From UBA5500 sp023622465 (GTDB lineage Bacteria > Bacillota > UBA994 > UBA5500): 16,894 nucleotides of DNA. Below are positions 1-6,761 of this stretch, piece after piece (position 1 is the first letter of the stretch; each line of letters starts with the position of its first letter). The stretch lies in contig JAMNZE010000108.1 of assembly GCA_023622465.1 (NCBI GenBank), positions 1-16,894 of the forward strand, given 5' to 3'. The position numbers and the translations under genes were made by a program. Under the pieces are notes generated by a model. It was given only the letters and a program-made list of their open reading frames with translations. It did no database searches and had not been told where the DNA came from.

Positions 1-1154
1 GCCGCCGCCTTTTCCCGACAGGTAGAATACCCACAGGCGCCACAATTGAGCTCGGCTTCGGGTGTTGTCTTGCCAATTTTGCTGAGTACTTGTAAAATCT
101 CCTTCTCCGAGTGGGGAGTGACTTTTATAGGCTGGGGCCTATAATCGCAGGTGGTCGGTACCGTTGGCAATTGCCCTCTTTTCTGTTCTCGGGTGGCAAG
201 GGAGGTCTGAAAGTTTATCAAGCGTTCTTTACGTTGAAAGAGGCTCTCTTCCCTAGGCATACCAGGTCCATCTAAGCAGCCACCGGCGCAGGCATTACAC
301 TCCACCAGACTGGCCTTTAACCCGCCCTCACGCATCGCCTCCAGGAGATCCCTCACTTGCTCCAACCCGTTGGCTTCCAGCAGTAGCTGCCCCTTCCCGT
401 CCAAATATCTAAGCAAGCCACCGGCGGTAGGATACAGGGCCGCCAACTCCTGGTCCAATTCGGACCAAGGGCTGGCCGGTAAAGTTGCCGGATCTATACC
501 TGCCTCCTCAAACCAAGCCCTTATTTCACTATAAAGCAAAACTCCATCGATCAAGCCGGCATTTTCGGGCCGGGCCGCCTCTTCTTTCTTGGCTAAGCAG
601 GGTCCGATAAAAACTACTTGTGCCCCCGGATAATAGGCTTTCAACATGCGGGCATGAACCAATAGGGGTGACGCCACCGGTGCCAAAAAGGGTACCAGAT
701 CGGGATAATAGCGCTCCACCAAGTTGACTATCGCCGGACAAGCTGTTGTCAGCAGTGGGTTGGCATGTATTCGCCCTCTGTCCAGAAGCTTCTGATAGGC
801 AGCTGAAACGACAGCGGCCCCGGCAGAAGTCTGGCTCACCTGGGCGAAACCCAGGCGCTTCAGGGCAGTAATCACCTGTCCAAGGGATGCCCCCGGCCAC
901 GCCGCTGCCAAAGCCGGCGCGATACTGACACATACGGGAGCCTTTCCCTGCAGCATATTCTCAACGGCCAAACGATCGCTGACTATTTCCTTGGCTTCTT
1001 GGGGGCAAACCAGAAGACACGTACCGCAGGCTATGCAACGCTCGTCATTAACACAAGCTTGGCTATCTTTAACCTGGATAGCCTTCACCGGACACAGGCG
1101 TACGCATTTATAACAATTCTTGCAATTAGCCGCTTTAACGCGCAGGACTGCCAG
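1..1154 (-). CDS. HydS-like sensory [FeFe] hydrogenase homologue, 3' end outside window
   Basis: This open frame of 384 codons runs off the window edge. It begins with two ferredoxin-type [4Fe-4S] motifs (Cys 11, 14, 17, 21 and Cys 40, 43, 46, 50). A divergent H-cluster domain follows: L1 TTACPAIV (Cys139), L2 GPCLAKKE (Cys186) and L3 CNACAGGC (Cys289 and Cys293 as likely ligands). An Fe-S motif CGACGYSTC (Cys 371, 374, 379) comes last. The proton-shuttle Cys of catalytic enzymes, the first Cys of TSCCP, is Ala here. This pattern fits the group C/D (HydS) hydrogenases, which are thought to sense H2 or redox state and often carry a PAS, kinase or phosphatase domain after the Fe-S motif; that part would lie beyond the edge. 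There is no ATG, GTG or TTG before the first Cys motif. The best start is CTG at 1154, nine bases after a GGAGG, overlapping the upstream gene by 20 bases. The family call is firm; the sensory role is inferred. Confidence 0.85.
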   Translation of the reverse strand, partial: MAVLRVKAANCKNCYKCVRLCPVKAIQVKDSQACVNDERCIACGTCLLVCPQEAKEIVSDRLAVENMLQGKAPVCVSIAPALAAAWPGASLGQVITALKRLGFAQVSQTSAGAAVVSAAYQKLLDRGRIHANPLLTTACPAIVNLVERYYPDLVPFLAPVASPLLVHARMLKAYYPGAQVVFIGPCLAKKEEAARPENAGLIDGVLLYSEIRAWFEEAGIDPATLPASPWSELDQELAALYPTAGGLLRYLDGKGQLLLEANGLEQVRDLLEAMREGGLKASLVECNACAGGCLDGPGMPREESLFQRKERLINFQTSLATREQKRGQLPTVPTTCDYRPQPIKVTPHSEKEILQVLSKIGKTTPEAELNCGACGYSTCREKAA

Positions 1155-1404
1155 GGGAATCCACCTCCGGTAAGATATGCTCCCAGAATAGCTCGCTGAC
1201 CTGTTCTGGTAACACATCTAGAATTTTCTGCTCGCCCACCTGTACCACCACTCCCTGCGTGCAGTGGCCAAGGCAAAACCCGGCCTGTAGATCTATTTGC
1301 GTTTGCAGATTGTGTTCTGCAATCGCCCTTAGCAAGGATCTGATCACGTCATATGACCCGCGAAGGTGACAGGAACTACCGATACACACTTTTATCTGTA
1401 GCAT
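1135..1404 (-). CDS. Small thioredoxin-fold [2Fe-2S] ferredoxin (NuoE C-domain-like)
   Basis: This 89-residue protein has the four-Cys pattern of thioredoxin-like [2Fe-2S] ferredoxins: Cys7 and Cys12 in CIGSSC, and Cys44 and Cys48 in CLGHC. It matches the C-terminal half of NuoE/HydC without the N-terminal helical bundle. ATG at 1404 has an AGGAGG about eight bases upstream. The gene lies between hydC and the HydS-like gene, with 82 bases to hydC that hold a hairpin, and it overlaps the HydS-like gene by 20 bases. That overlap suggests it is translated together with the HydS-like protein and may be its electron partner rather than a core HydABC subunit. The cluster type is clear from the motif; the partner is inferred from gene order. 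Confidence 0.85.
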   Translation of the reverse strand: MLQIKVCIGSSCHLRGSYDVIRSLLRAIAEHNLQTQIDLQAGFCLGHCTQGVVVQVGEQKILDVLPEQVSELFWEHILPEVDSPGSPAR

Positions 1405-1442
1405 GGGCGGCCCTCCTTATTAATTTTTATTAAATGGTAGTA

Positions 1443-1470
1443 GAGGGTCGGCCCAAGGGGGCCCACCCTC
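1443..1470 (-). promoter_or_regulatory. Intercistronic hairpin between hydC and the small ferredoxin gene
   Basis: The arms are GAGGGT/ACCCTC (6 bp) and GGCCC/GGGCC (5 bp), separated by one mismatched pair, with a 4-base loop. No run of T follows on the minus strand, so it is not a classic intrinsic terminator. It may act as an mRNA processing or stability element, or as a partial attenuator setting the ratio of HydABC to the HydS pair. Confidence 0.6.
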
Positions 1471-1486
1471 CACGTTAAGGACGCTT

Positions 1487-1987
1487 CTATTCGTACTTAT
1501 CCAGAATTTCCGGTATTTTATCCGGAGTCAGACGGCCATAGACGTCTTCATTGATCGTCAAGACGGGGGCTAGCCCGCAGGCACCTATGCAGCGCGATAC
1601 TTCCAGTGTAAAGCGACCATCGCTGGTTGTATCGTTCACCTTAATATTTAGGTGATTTTCAATCGCGCTTACCAATTCTGCTGCTCCCCGCACATAGCAA
1701 GCCGTTCCTAAGCAGACGGCAATGCGATACTTGCCACGGGGCTTCAAGGAAAAATAGGAATAGAAGGTAGTCACACCGTAAACTTCAGATAGGGGCAGAT
1801 TCAGTTCTTTGGCTACAATTTTCTGTACATCCTCCGGTAAGTAGCCAAAAATCTCCTGGGCCTTATGCAAGACCATAATTAGGGCCCCTTCCATGTCACG
1901 ATATTCATCAATTACCCGAGCCAACTCCTGGTAACGCGGGTCTTGTTCCTTCTGGCAGTTGCACCCAGTGCATTTCTTCTCATCCAT
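1487..1987 (-). CDS. hydC: [FeFe] hydrogenase subunit HydC (NuoE-like)
   Basis: This 166-residue protein is a NuoE/24-kDa-type subunit: an N-terminal helical region (residues 15-80) followed by a thioredoxin-fold domain binding one [2Fe-2S] cluster through Cys92 and Cys97 (CLGTAC) and Cys133 and Cys137 (CIGAC). The conserved VYGVTTFY-SYF stretch is typical of the family. In HydABC enzymes this subunit relays electrons next to the HydB flavin subunit in the cytoplasm. A short Cys-rich N-terminus (Cys6, 9, 11, motif CTGCNC) is an addition that could hold a metal or be structural. ATG at 1987 follows AGGAGG with normal spacing, 12 bases after the hydA stop, so the two are co-translated. Confidence 0.95.
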   Translation of the reverse strand: MDEKKCTGCNCQKEQDPRYQELARVIDEYRDMEGALIMVLHKAQEIFGYLPEDVQKIVAKELNLPLSEVYGVTTFYSYFSLKPRGKYRIAVCLGTACYVRGAAELVSAIENHLNIKVNDTTSDGRFTLEVSRCIGACGLAPVLTINEDVYGRLTPDKIPEILDKYE

Positions 1988-1999
1988 TGCTCTTCCTCC

Positions 2000-3724
2000 T
2001 TAGTAGCGCGAACGCGCTTGATAATGGGTATGCAGCAGCTGAAGAGCCTTTTCGCTATTGGGCTCACCCAAGAAACTACGATAGAGTTCCTTCACTGCCG
2101 GGTTCTCATGCGACTTCCGTATCTTCTTCAGCATGTCTTGCCGATACAGGGCGGCGGCACGATGCATGCGGATTTCCGGATCATTGGAGAGGGGCTGGCC
2201 TCCACCGCCGATACAGCCTCCAGGACAACCCATAATCTCGATGAAATGGTATTCGGCTTCGCCCGCCTTGATGCTTTCCAACAAGCGACTGGCTTGGGCC
2301 AAACCATTGGCAATGGCTACGCGCACATTTTGGCCAGCAATACGAACGGTAGCCTCACGCACACCGGCAAAACCCCGAACTTGCTGGAATTCCACATCCG
2401 GTAGTTCCTTACCATCCAATACTTCGGCTACTGTGCGCAGAGCGGCTTCCATTACACCACCGGTTACACCAAAGATGGTTCCCGCACCGGTAGACATACC
2501 CATGGGTAGATCAAATTCGCTGTCGGGCAGGTTAGCAAAATCTATACCGGCTTCCCGAATCATGTTAGCCAGCTCGCGGGTGGTAATGACCGCGTCCACA
2601 TCTGGGTAACCGCTGGCCTGCATCTCCTCCCGTGCCGCTTCCGTCTTCTTAGCCGTACAAGGCATGACGGAGACGGAGAAGATACGAGAGGGGCTGATGC
2701 CCACCTTTTCCGCGTAGTAGGTCTTAGCCAAAGCACCAAACATCTGCTGGGGCGATTTGCAGGAAGAAACATGGGGCAACATTTCTGGATAGAACCGTTC
2801 GCAATAACCTACCCAGCCTGGGCTACAAGAAGTGATAAGTGGCAAGTTCTCCTTATTCTTTAACCGAGAAATGAACTCGTAGCCCTCTTCCATAATGGTT
2901 ACATCGGCGGCAAATTGGGTGTCAAATACCTGATCGAAGCCCAGCTTGCGCAAGGCCGTAACCAATTTGCCAGTGACTAGGGAACCGGCCCGCATATCAA
3001 ACTCTTCACCGAGAGCCGCCCGCACCGCCGGTGCCACCTGCACAACCACGTGGGTTTCACTATTATGCAAAGCGTCCCATACTCGCTCAGTATCGTCCTT
3101 TTCTCTCAATGCGGCTACTGGGCAGACGTTTATACATTGCCCGCAACCGACACAAGGACCCTCTGCTAAACCGTGATTAAAGGGGGTGGTAACAATGCTG
3201 GCCGCACCCCGGTTGGCCATACCGATGGCACTAACCGCCTGGGTTTCTTGACAGACCCGTACACAGCGACCGCAGAGAACACATTTATTAGGATCACGCA
3301 CAACCGAATGGCTGCTTTCATCTAGAGGCAAATCCCTTTTCTCGCCGCTAAATCGCACTTGGCGAATACCCAATTGGCGAGAGAGATCTTGTAATTCACA
3401 TTCGCCATGGCGATTGCAAACTAAACAATCTTGCGGATGGTTGGCAATTAACAGTTCCAAGATGGCGCGGCGGGTCTTGCGTACCGTTTCTGAATTTGTC
3501 TTGACGACCATATTATTGGCAACCGGATATACGCAGGAGGCCACTAGATTGCGCATTCCTTCCACTTCTACGACACAGATGCGGCAAGCGCCTTCTAGCC
3601 GCAACTCGGGATGATAGCACAGGGTGGGGATGTGTACCCCGATCTTTTGGGCCGCCTCCAGGATGGTGGTACCGGCTTCAACTTCTACTGGATTACCGTC
3701 AATAGTCAGTTTGATACGTTCCAT
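2000..3724 (-). CDS. hydA: [FeFe] hydrogenase catalytic subunit HydA
   Basis: This 574-residue catalytic subunit of a soluble, NADH/ferredoxin-linked hydrogenase has the following domains in order. The first is an N-terminal [2Fe-2S] domain (Cys 36, 47, 50, 64). The second is a His-ligated [4Fe-4S] site (His96, Cys 100, 103, 109). The third is a double [4Fe-4S] ferredoxin domain (Cys 148, 151, 154, 158 and 191, 194, 197, 201). The last is the H-cluster domain with L1 TSCSPGW (Cys300), L2 MPCTAKK (Cys356) and L3 GCPGGCIGGGG (Cys500, Cys504). Proton-path residues known from Clostridium pasteurianum CpI appear kept (Glu280, Glu283, Ser320, Cys300). The second Cys of the usual TSCCP is Ser301, codon AGC. 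No extra C-terminal [2Fe-2S] domain is present, so it is shorter than some HydA. The maturases HydE, HydF and HydG are not in this window. ATG at 3724 has AGGAG/GAGG upstream. Confidence 0.97.
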   Translation of the reverse strand: MERIKLTIDGNPVEVEAGTTILEAAQKIGVHIPTLCYHPELRLEGACRICVVEVEGMRNLVASCVYPVANNMVVKTNSETVRKTRRAILELLIANHPQDCLVCNRHGECELQDLSRQLGIRQVRFSGEKRDLPLDESSHSVVRDPNKCVLCGRCVRVCQETQAVSAIGMANRGAASIVTTPFNHGLAEGPCVGCGQCINVCPVAALREKDDTERVWDALHNSETHVVVQVAPAVRAALGEEFDMRAGSLVTGKLVTALRKLGFDQVFDTQFAADVTIMEEGYEFISRLKNKENLPLITSCSPGWVGYCERFYPEMLPHVSSCKSPQQMFGALAKTYYAEKVGISPSRIFSVSVMPCTAKKTEAAREEMQASGYPDVDAVITTRELANMIREAGIDFANLPDSEFDLPMGMSTGAGTIFGVTGGVMEAALRTVAEVLDGKELPDVEFQQVRGFAGVREATVRIAGQNVRVAIANGLAQASRLLESIKAGEAEYHFIEIMGCPGGCIGGGGQPLSNDPEIRMHRAAALYRQDMLKKIRKSHENPAVKELYRSFLGEPNSEKALQLLHTHYQARSRY

Positions 3725-3744
3725 GTACCTCTTACACTCCTTTC

Positions 3745-5535
3745 CTAGCGGCTTATAGCCTTAAATGGGCACTTCGCCACACAAGCGCCACATTTAATGC
3801 ACTTATTCTTATCAATGGTATGGGGCTGGCGAACCTCGCCGCTGATGGCCCCTACTGGACAAACCCGCTTACAGAGCCCACAGCCCTTACACTGTGCTTC
3901 AATTATATGGTAGGAAAGCAGGGCCTGGCAGACACCGGCCGGACACCGCTTTTCATTAACGTGGGCTTCATATTCATGCCGGAAGAACTTAAGGGTTGCC
4001 AAGACCGGATTAGGAGCCGTTTGTCCTAAACCACAAAGGGATGCCTTAGAGATTACTTCTGCCAGTTCTTCCAACAAGTCAATGTCAGCTTCCGTGCCCT
4101 CCCCTTCGGTGATGCGCTCTAAGATTTCCAGCATGCGCTTAGTGCCTTCACGACAGGGAACACACTTGCCACAGGATTCTTCTTGCGTAAACTCTAGGAA
4201 GAAACGGGCCACGTCCACCATACAATTATCCTCATCCATGACAATTAGCCCGCCCGAGCCCATCATGGAGCCGGCAGCGATGAGGGAATCATAGTCGACG
4301 GGTGTATCTAGCAAGTCGGCCGGTAAGCAACCACCGGAGGGACCACCGGTTTGACAAGCCTTAAAGGCTTTGCCCCCAGGGATGCCGCCACCGATATCGT
4401 ATACAATCTCCCGTAGGGTGGTGCCCATGGGGACTTCTACCAGACCCGTGTTGTTGATATTGCCGGCCAAGGCAAAAACCTTAGTACCCTTACTGGTTTC
4501 CGTACCGACGGCAGCAAACTGATCTGGACCGTGGCGCAATATATAGGGGACATTAACGAAGGTTTCCACGTTGTTCAGGAGCGTCGGTTTGCCCCACAGC
4601 CCCTTAGTCGCCGGATAGGGTGGGCGAGGACGAGGCGTTCCGCGATGCCCTTCGATAGACGCCAAGAGGGCCGTTTCCTCTCCGCAGACGAAGGCGCCCG
4701 CACCAAGACGAATGCCCACATCGAAGGAGAAATCGGTGCCAAAAATGTTCTTGCCTAAGATACCCAGTTCTCGCGCCTGCTTAATGGCTTTGGATAGGCG
4801 TTCCACCGCAATCGGATATTCGGCCCGCACATATACGTATCCTTGCTGAGCACCGATAGCATAACCGGCGATAGCCATTCCTTCTATTACACTATGGGGA
4901 TCGCCTTCGAGTATACTGCGGTCCATAAAGGCCCCCGGATCACCCTCGTCGGCGTTACAAACCACATATTTAACATCATCCTGAGCTGCCCGGGCAAACT
5001 CCCACTTGCGCCCGGTAGGGAAGCCACCGCCACCCCTGCCCCGTAATCCGGAGAGCTTCACTTCCTCGATGACTTCCTCCGGAGTCATGCGAGTAACGAC
5101 CCGCGCCAGGGCTTGGTAGCCGTCGTGGGCTATATATTCTTCGATACTTTCCGGGTTAATGGCACCACAATTGCGTAAAGCTATGCGGCGCTGCTTTTTA
5201 TAGAAACCTATATCGTTAAAAAGGGGTACAGCTTCTTCGGTCACCGGTTCTTTAAAGAGTAGGCGCTCCACAATACGCCCCTTTAAGAGATGCTCACTGA
5301 CCAGTTCCTCCGCATCCTCCGGCTTGATCTGACAATAGAAAGCCCCTTCCGGATAGACCATAACGATGGGGCCCATTTTACAGAAACCGAAACATCCGGT
5401 TTCTACCACTTTAACTTCGTTAGCTAAATCATGCCGTTCTAGTGCCTCCTGCAGAGCGTCTTGCACCTTTTTACAACCGGACGAAAAACAGCCGGTTCCA
5501 CCACAGACTAGAACGTGAGAACGTATTAGACTCAA
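3745..5535 (-). CDS. hydB: [FeFe] hydrogenase flavin/NADH subunit HydB (NuoF-like)
   Basis: This protein is about 596 residues long. It has an N-terminal thioredoxin-fold [2Fe-2S] domain (CGGTGC near 14, TGCFGFC near 50). A NuoF-type domain binding FMN and NADH follows (RGRGGGGFPTG near 168, ADEGDPGAFMDRS near 198), then a [4Fe-4S] site (CGKCVPC near 458, plus a later Cys in SLCGLG). Two C-terminal ferredoxin-type [4Fe-4S] motifs (near 552-562 and 582-592) complete it. This is the HydB layout of electron-bifurcating hydrogenases, where the flavin centre handles NAD(H) and passes electrons towards HydA. A GTG nine bases upstream (5544) abuts the GGAGG ribosome site with no spacing. TTG at 5535, eight bases after it, is therefore the better start. 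It is 20 bases ahead of hydA. Confidence 0.95.
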   Translation of the reverse strand: MSLIRSHVLVCGGTGCFSSGCKKVQDALQEALERHDLANEVKVVETGCFGFCKMGPIVMVYPEGAFYCQIKPEDAEELVSEHLLKGRIVERLLFKEPVTEEAVPLFNDIGFYKKQRRIALRNCGAINPESIEEYIAHDGYQALARVVTRMTPEEVIEEVKLSGLRGRGGGGFPTGRKWEFARAAQDDVKYVVCNADEGDPGAFMDRSILEGDPHSVIEGMAIAGYAIGAQQGYVYVRAEYPIAVERLSKAIKQARELGILGKNIFGTDFSFDVGIRLGAGAFVCGEETALLASIEGHRGTPRPRPPYPATKGLWGKPTLLNNVETFVNVPYILRHGPDQFAAVGTETSKGTKVFALAGNINNTGLVEVPMGTTLREIVYDIGGGIPGGKAFKACQTGGPSGGCLPADLLDTPVDYDSLIAAGSMMGSGGLIVMDEDNCMVDVARFFLEFTQEESCGKCVPCREGTKRMLEILERITEGEGTEADIDLLEELAEVISKASLCGLGQTAPNPVLATLKFFRHEYEAHVNEKRCPAGVCQALLSYHIIEAQCKGCGLCKRVCPVGAISGEVRQPHTIDKNKCIKCGACVAKCPFKAISR

Positions 5536-5561
5536 CTCGCTCACCTCCGATTTTTCGCAGC

Positions 5562-5900
5562 CTAAGCGCCGGGCAGTTTACCAACGGTATCCGCTAGCGA
5601 ATCGATGATTTCACATACCTCCGCCGCGGTAACCTTGGTATAAACTTTTTCTTCCCCATTGGCACTGACAAATTTAACCACCGGCATATCGCTGGCGGGC
5701 ATGGCCAAATCTTCGCCGATGACCACCAAATCCAGGCCGCGTCTGCCGACCTCCTCCATAGCTGTCACCATGACCTCCCGAGCACCAGCGGCTATCCCTA
5801 CGGTACCTACCCCGATTATCAGTCGGTGATGAGGCTCCCGAATGGACAATTGTTTGCGCACGCGGTCACGAATGGCATTAAGTTCAGCAACGGTTAACAT
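5562..5900 (-). CDS. Thioredoxin-fold ferredoxin-like protein lacking cluster cysteines
   Basis: This 112-residue protein is the first gene of the hydrogenase operon. Its core resembles the NuoE/HydB-type [2Fe-2S] domain: a strand, then GVGTVGIAAGA in place of CxGTGCxxxGA, a helix, a LVVIGEDLAMP stretch in place of VETGCLGxC, then a VYTKVTAAEV end resembling the usual xGRVTPEDV. All four cluster Cys positions are replaced (Gly30, Gly35, Asp64, Pro68); the only Cys left is near residue 96. It should therefore not bind the cluster. It could be a structural or regulatory subunit, or an assembly factor, for the hydrogenase; that is inference from fold resemblance and position. ATG at 5900 lies eight bases after AGGAGG. 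A GTG at 5909 overlaps the ribosome site and is unlikely. hydB follows after 26 bases. Confidence 0.8.
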   Translation of the reverse strand: MLTVAELNAIRDRVRKQLSIREPHHRLIIGVGTVGIAAGAREVMVTAMEEVGRRGLDLVVIGEDLAMPASDMPVVKFVSANGEEKVYTKVTAAEVCEIIDSLADTVGKLPGA

Positions 5901-5947
5901 TGTTTTCACCTCCTGTTTTTTGACTCTTTGCAGTTAACAAACTTATT

Positions 5948-5967
5948 TTGTGAAAAAAATATCATAC
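5948..5967 (-). promoter_or_regulatory. Candidate Rex operator in the hydrogenase leader
   Basis: The plus strand reads TTGTGAA, six A/T bases, then ATCATAC. The first half is a perfect match to the known Rex half-site TTGTGAA; the second matches TTCACAA at 4 of 7 positions. It lies about 30-50 bases downstream of the predicted transcription start, where a bound repressor could block transcription. Further half-site-like TTAACA words (plus strand) occur at 5894-5899, 5934-5939, 6007-6012 and 6042-6047. Rex is encoded just upstream and is a known regulator of such operons, but the match is imperfect. Confidence 0.4.
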
Positions 5968-6003
5968 CGCGGCAAAAAAAGAAAGCGGAACTTACTTAGC
6001 CCA

Positions 6004-6032
6004 ATATTAACAGCCATTGGAAAGAACGTCAA
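6004..6032 (-). promoter_or_regulatory. Sigma-A promoter of the hydrogenase operon
   Basis: On the minus strand, TTGACG (6032-6027) is followed after exactly 17 bases by TAATAT (6009-6004). Each hexamer is one base off consensus. Transcription would start near 5997 and leave a leader of about 97 bases before the first gene. The site sits right after the rex terminator, so the hydrogenase genes form their own transcription unit. The words CCAAT and ATTGG (6020-6016 and 6005-6001) form a small dyad over the -10 region, and a TGTTAA word overlaps the -10. Confidence 0.8.
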
Positions 6033-6049
6033 GATACATTTTTAACAGA

Positions 6050-6084
6050 GAAAAACACCCGGTCGTATAACAAAACCGGGTGTT
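6050..6084 (-). terminator. Intrinsic terminator after rex
   Basis: A 10-bp perfect stem (AACACCCGGT with ACCGGGTGTT) with an 11-base loop is followed on the minus strand by TTTCTC, starting seven bases after the rex stop codon. It is a typical Rho-independent terminator and separates the rex transcript from the hydrogenase promoter. Confidence 0.9.
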
Positions 6085-6090
6085 GTTTTA

Positions 6091-6729
6091 TTATGATCGC
6101 TTTTCTTGGGCTAAATGGTAGGATAGGGCTAGCAAACCAACACTTAGGTTTTCTTGCCGTACTTCCACCTCGATGGGAGCTTCAATGCGGGTTGGGGCGA
6201 AATTCCAAATGGCTCGTACTCCCGCCGCTAATAATTGGTCGGCAACCTTTTGAGCCGCCGTGGCGGGCACCGCGACGATGCCAATTTTTATTCCCAAGGA
6301 TTTTACCACCTCAGTGATGTAATCGGCCGACAATACTTGTTGGCCGGCCACCTCTGTGCCTATTTTTTCTGGATCGTTATCAAAGATGGCTGCCAACATG
6401 AAGCCGTATTCATTAAAGCCTTCATACCGAGCTAAAGCTTGGCCCAGATGGCCCGCCCCCACGATCGCGATCTTATTGGGACGGTTAACCCCTAATATCT
6501 CCGTGATCTGTTGCATCAGGTCGCTGACATCGTAACCGACGCCCCGCCGTCCAAATTCTCCAAAGTAGGCCAGATCTTTACGGATTTGCACGGAGGTGAT
6601 ACCTAAAATGCGCCCCAGCTCCTCCGACGAAACTACCTCTACACCACTCTGGTCCAGTTGAGTAAGCGAATGCAAGTACAACGGTAATCTTTCAATTGTG
6701 GGACGAGGAATTACTACCAATTTTCCCAT
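6091..6729 (-). CDS. rex: Redox-sensing transcriptional repressor Rex
   Basis: This 212-residue protein has full family length. Residues 1-80 form a winged-helix DNA-binding domain with the signature SVQIRKDLAYFGEFGRRGVG. Next comes a Rossmann domain with IAIVGAGHLGQAL (about 87-99) for NADH/NAD+, and an AIWNFAP stretch and C-terminal helix that swaps between subunits. Rex binds its operators when NADH/NAD+ is low and lets go when NADH rises, so it controls fermentation and hydrogenase genes. ATG at 6729 follows AGGAGG at six bases. It lies 32 bases after the aldolase gene, in the same operon, and directly upstream of the hydrogenase promoter, its most likely target. Confidence 0.97.
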   Translation of the reverse strand: MGKLVVIPRPTIERLPLYLHSLTQLDQSGVEVVSSEELGRILGITSVQIRKDLAYFGEFGRRGVGYDVSDLMQQITEILGVNRPNKIAIVGAGHLGQALARYEGFNEYGFMLAAIFDNDPEKIGTEVAGQQVLSADYITEVVKSLGIKIGIVAVPATAAQKVADQLLAAGVRAIWNFAPTRIEAPIEVEVRQENLSVGLLALSYHLAQEKRS

Positions 6730-6761
6730 TGCGTGCCTCCTCTCGCCAATGTGGTCACTAT

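Noticed and set aside
529..933. 134-codon minus-strand frame
   Set aside because: It lies inside the HydS-like gene in another frame; the HydS frame carries the Cys motifs and this one has no recognisable domain.
1943..2609. Plus-strand frames of 153 and 158 codons antisense to hydA and hydC
   Set aside because: Both are shadows of hydA/hydC coding sequence, with no ribosome site or family motif.
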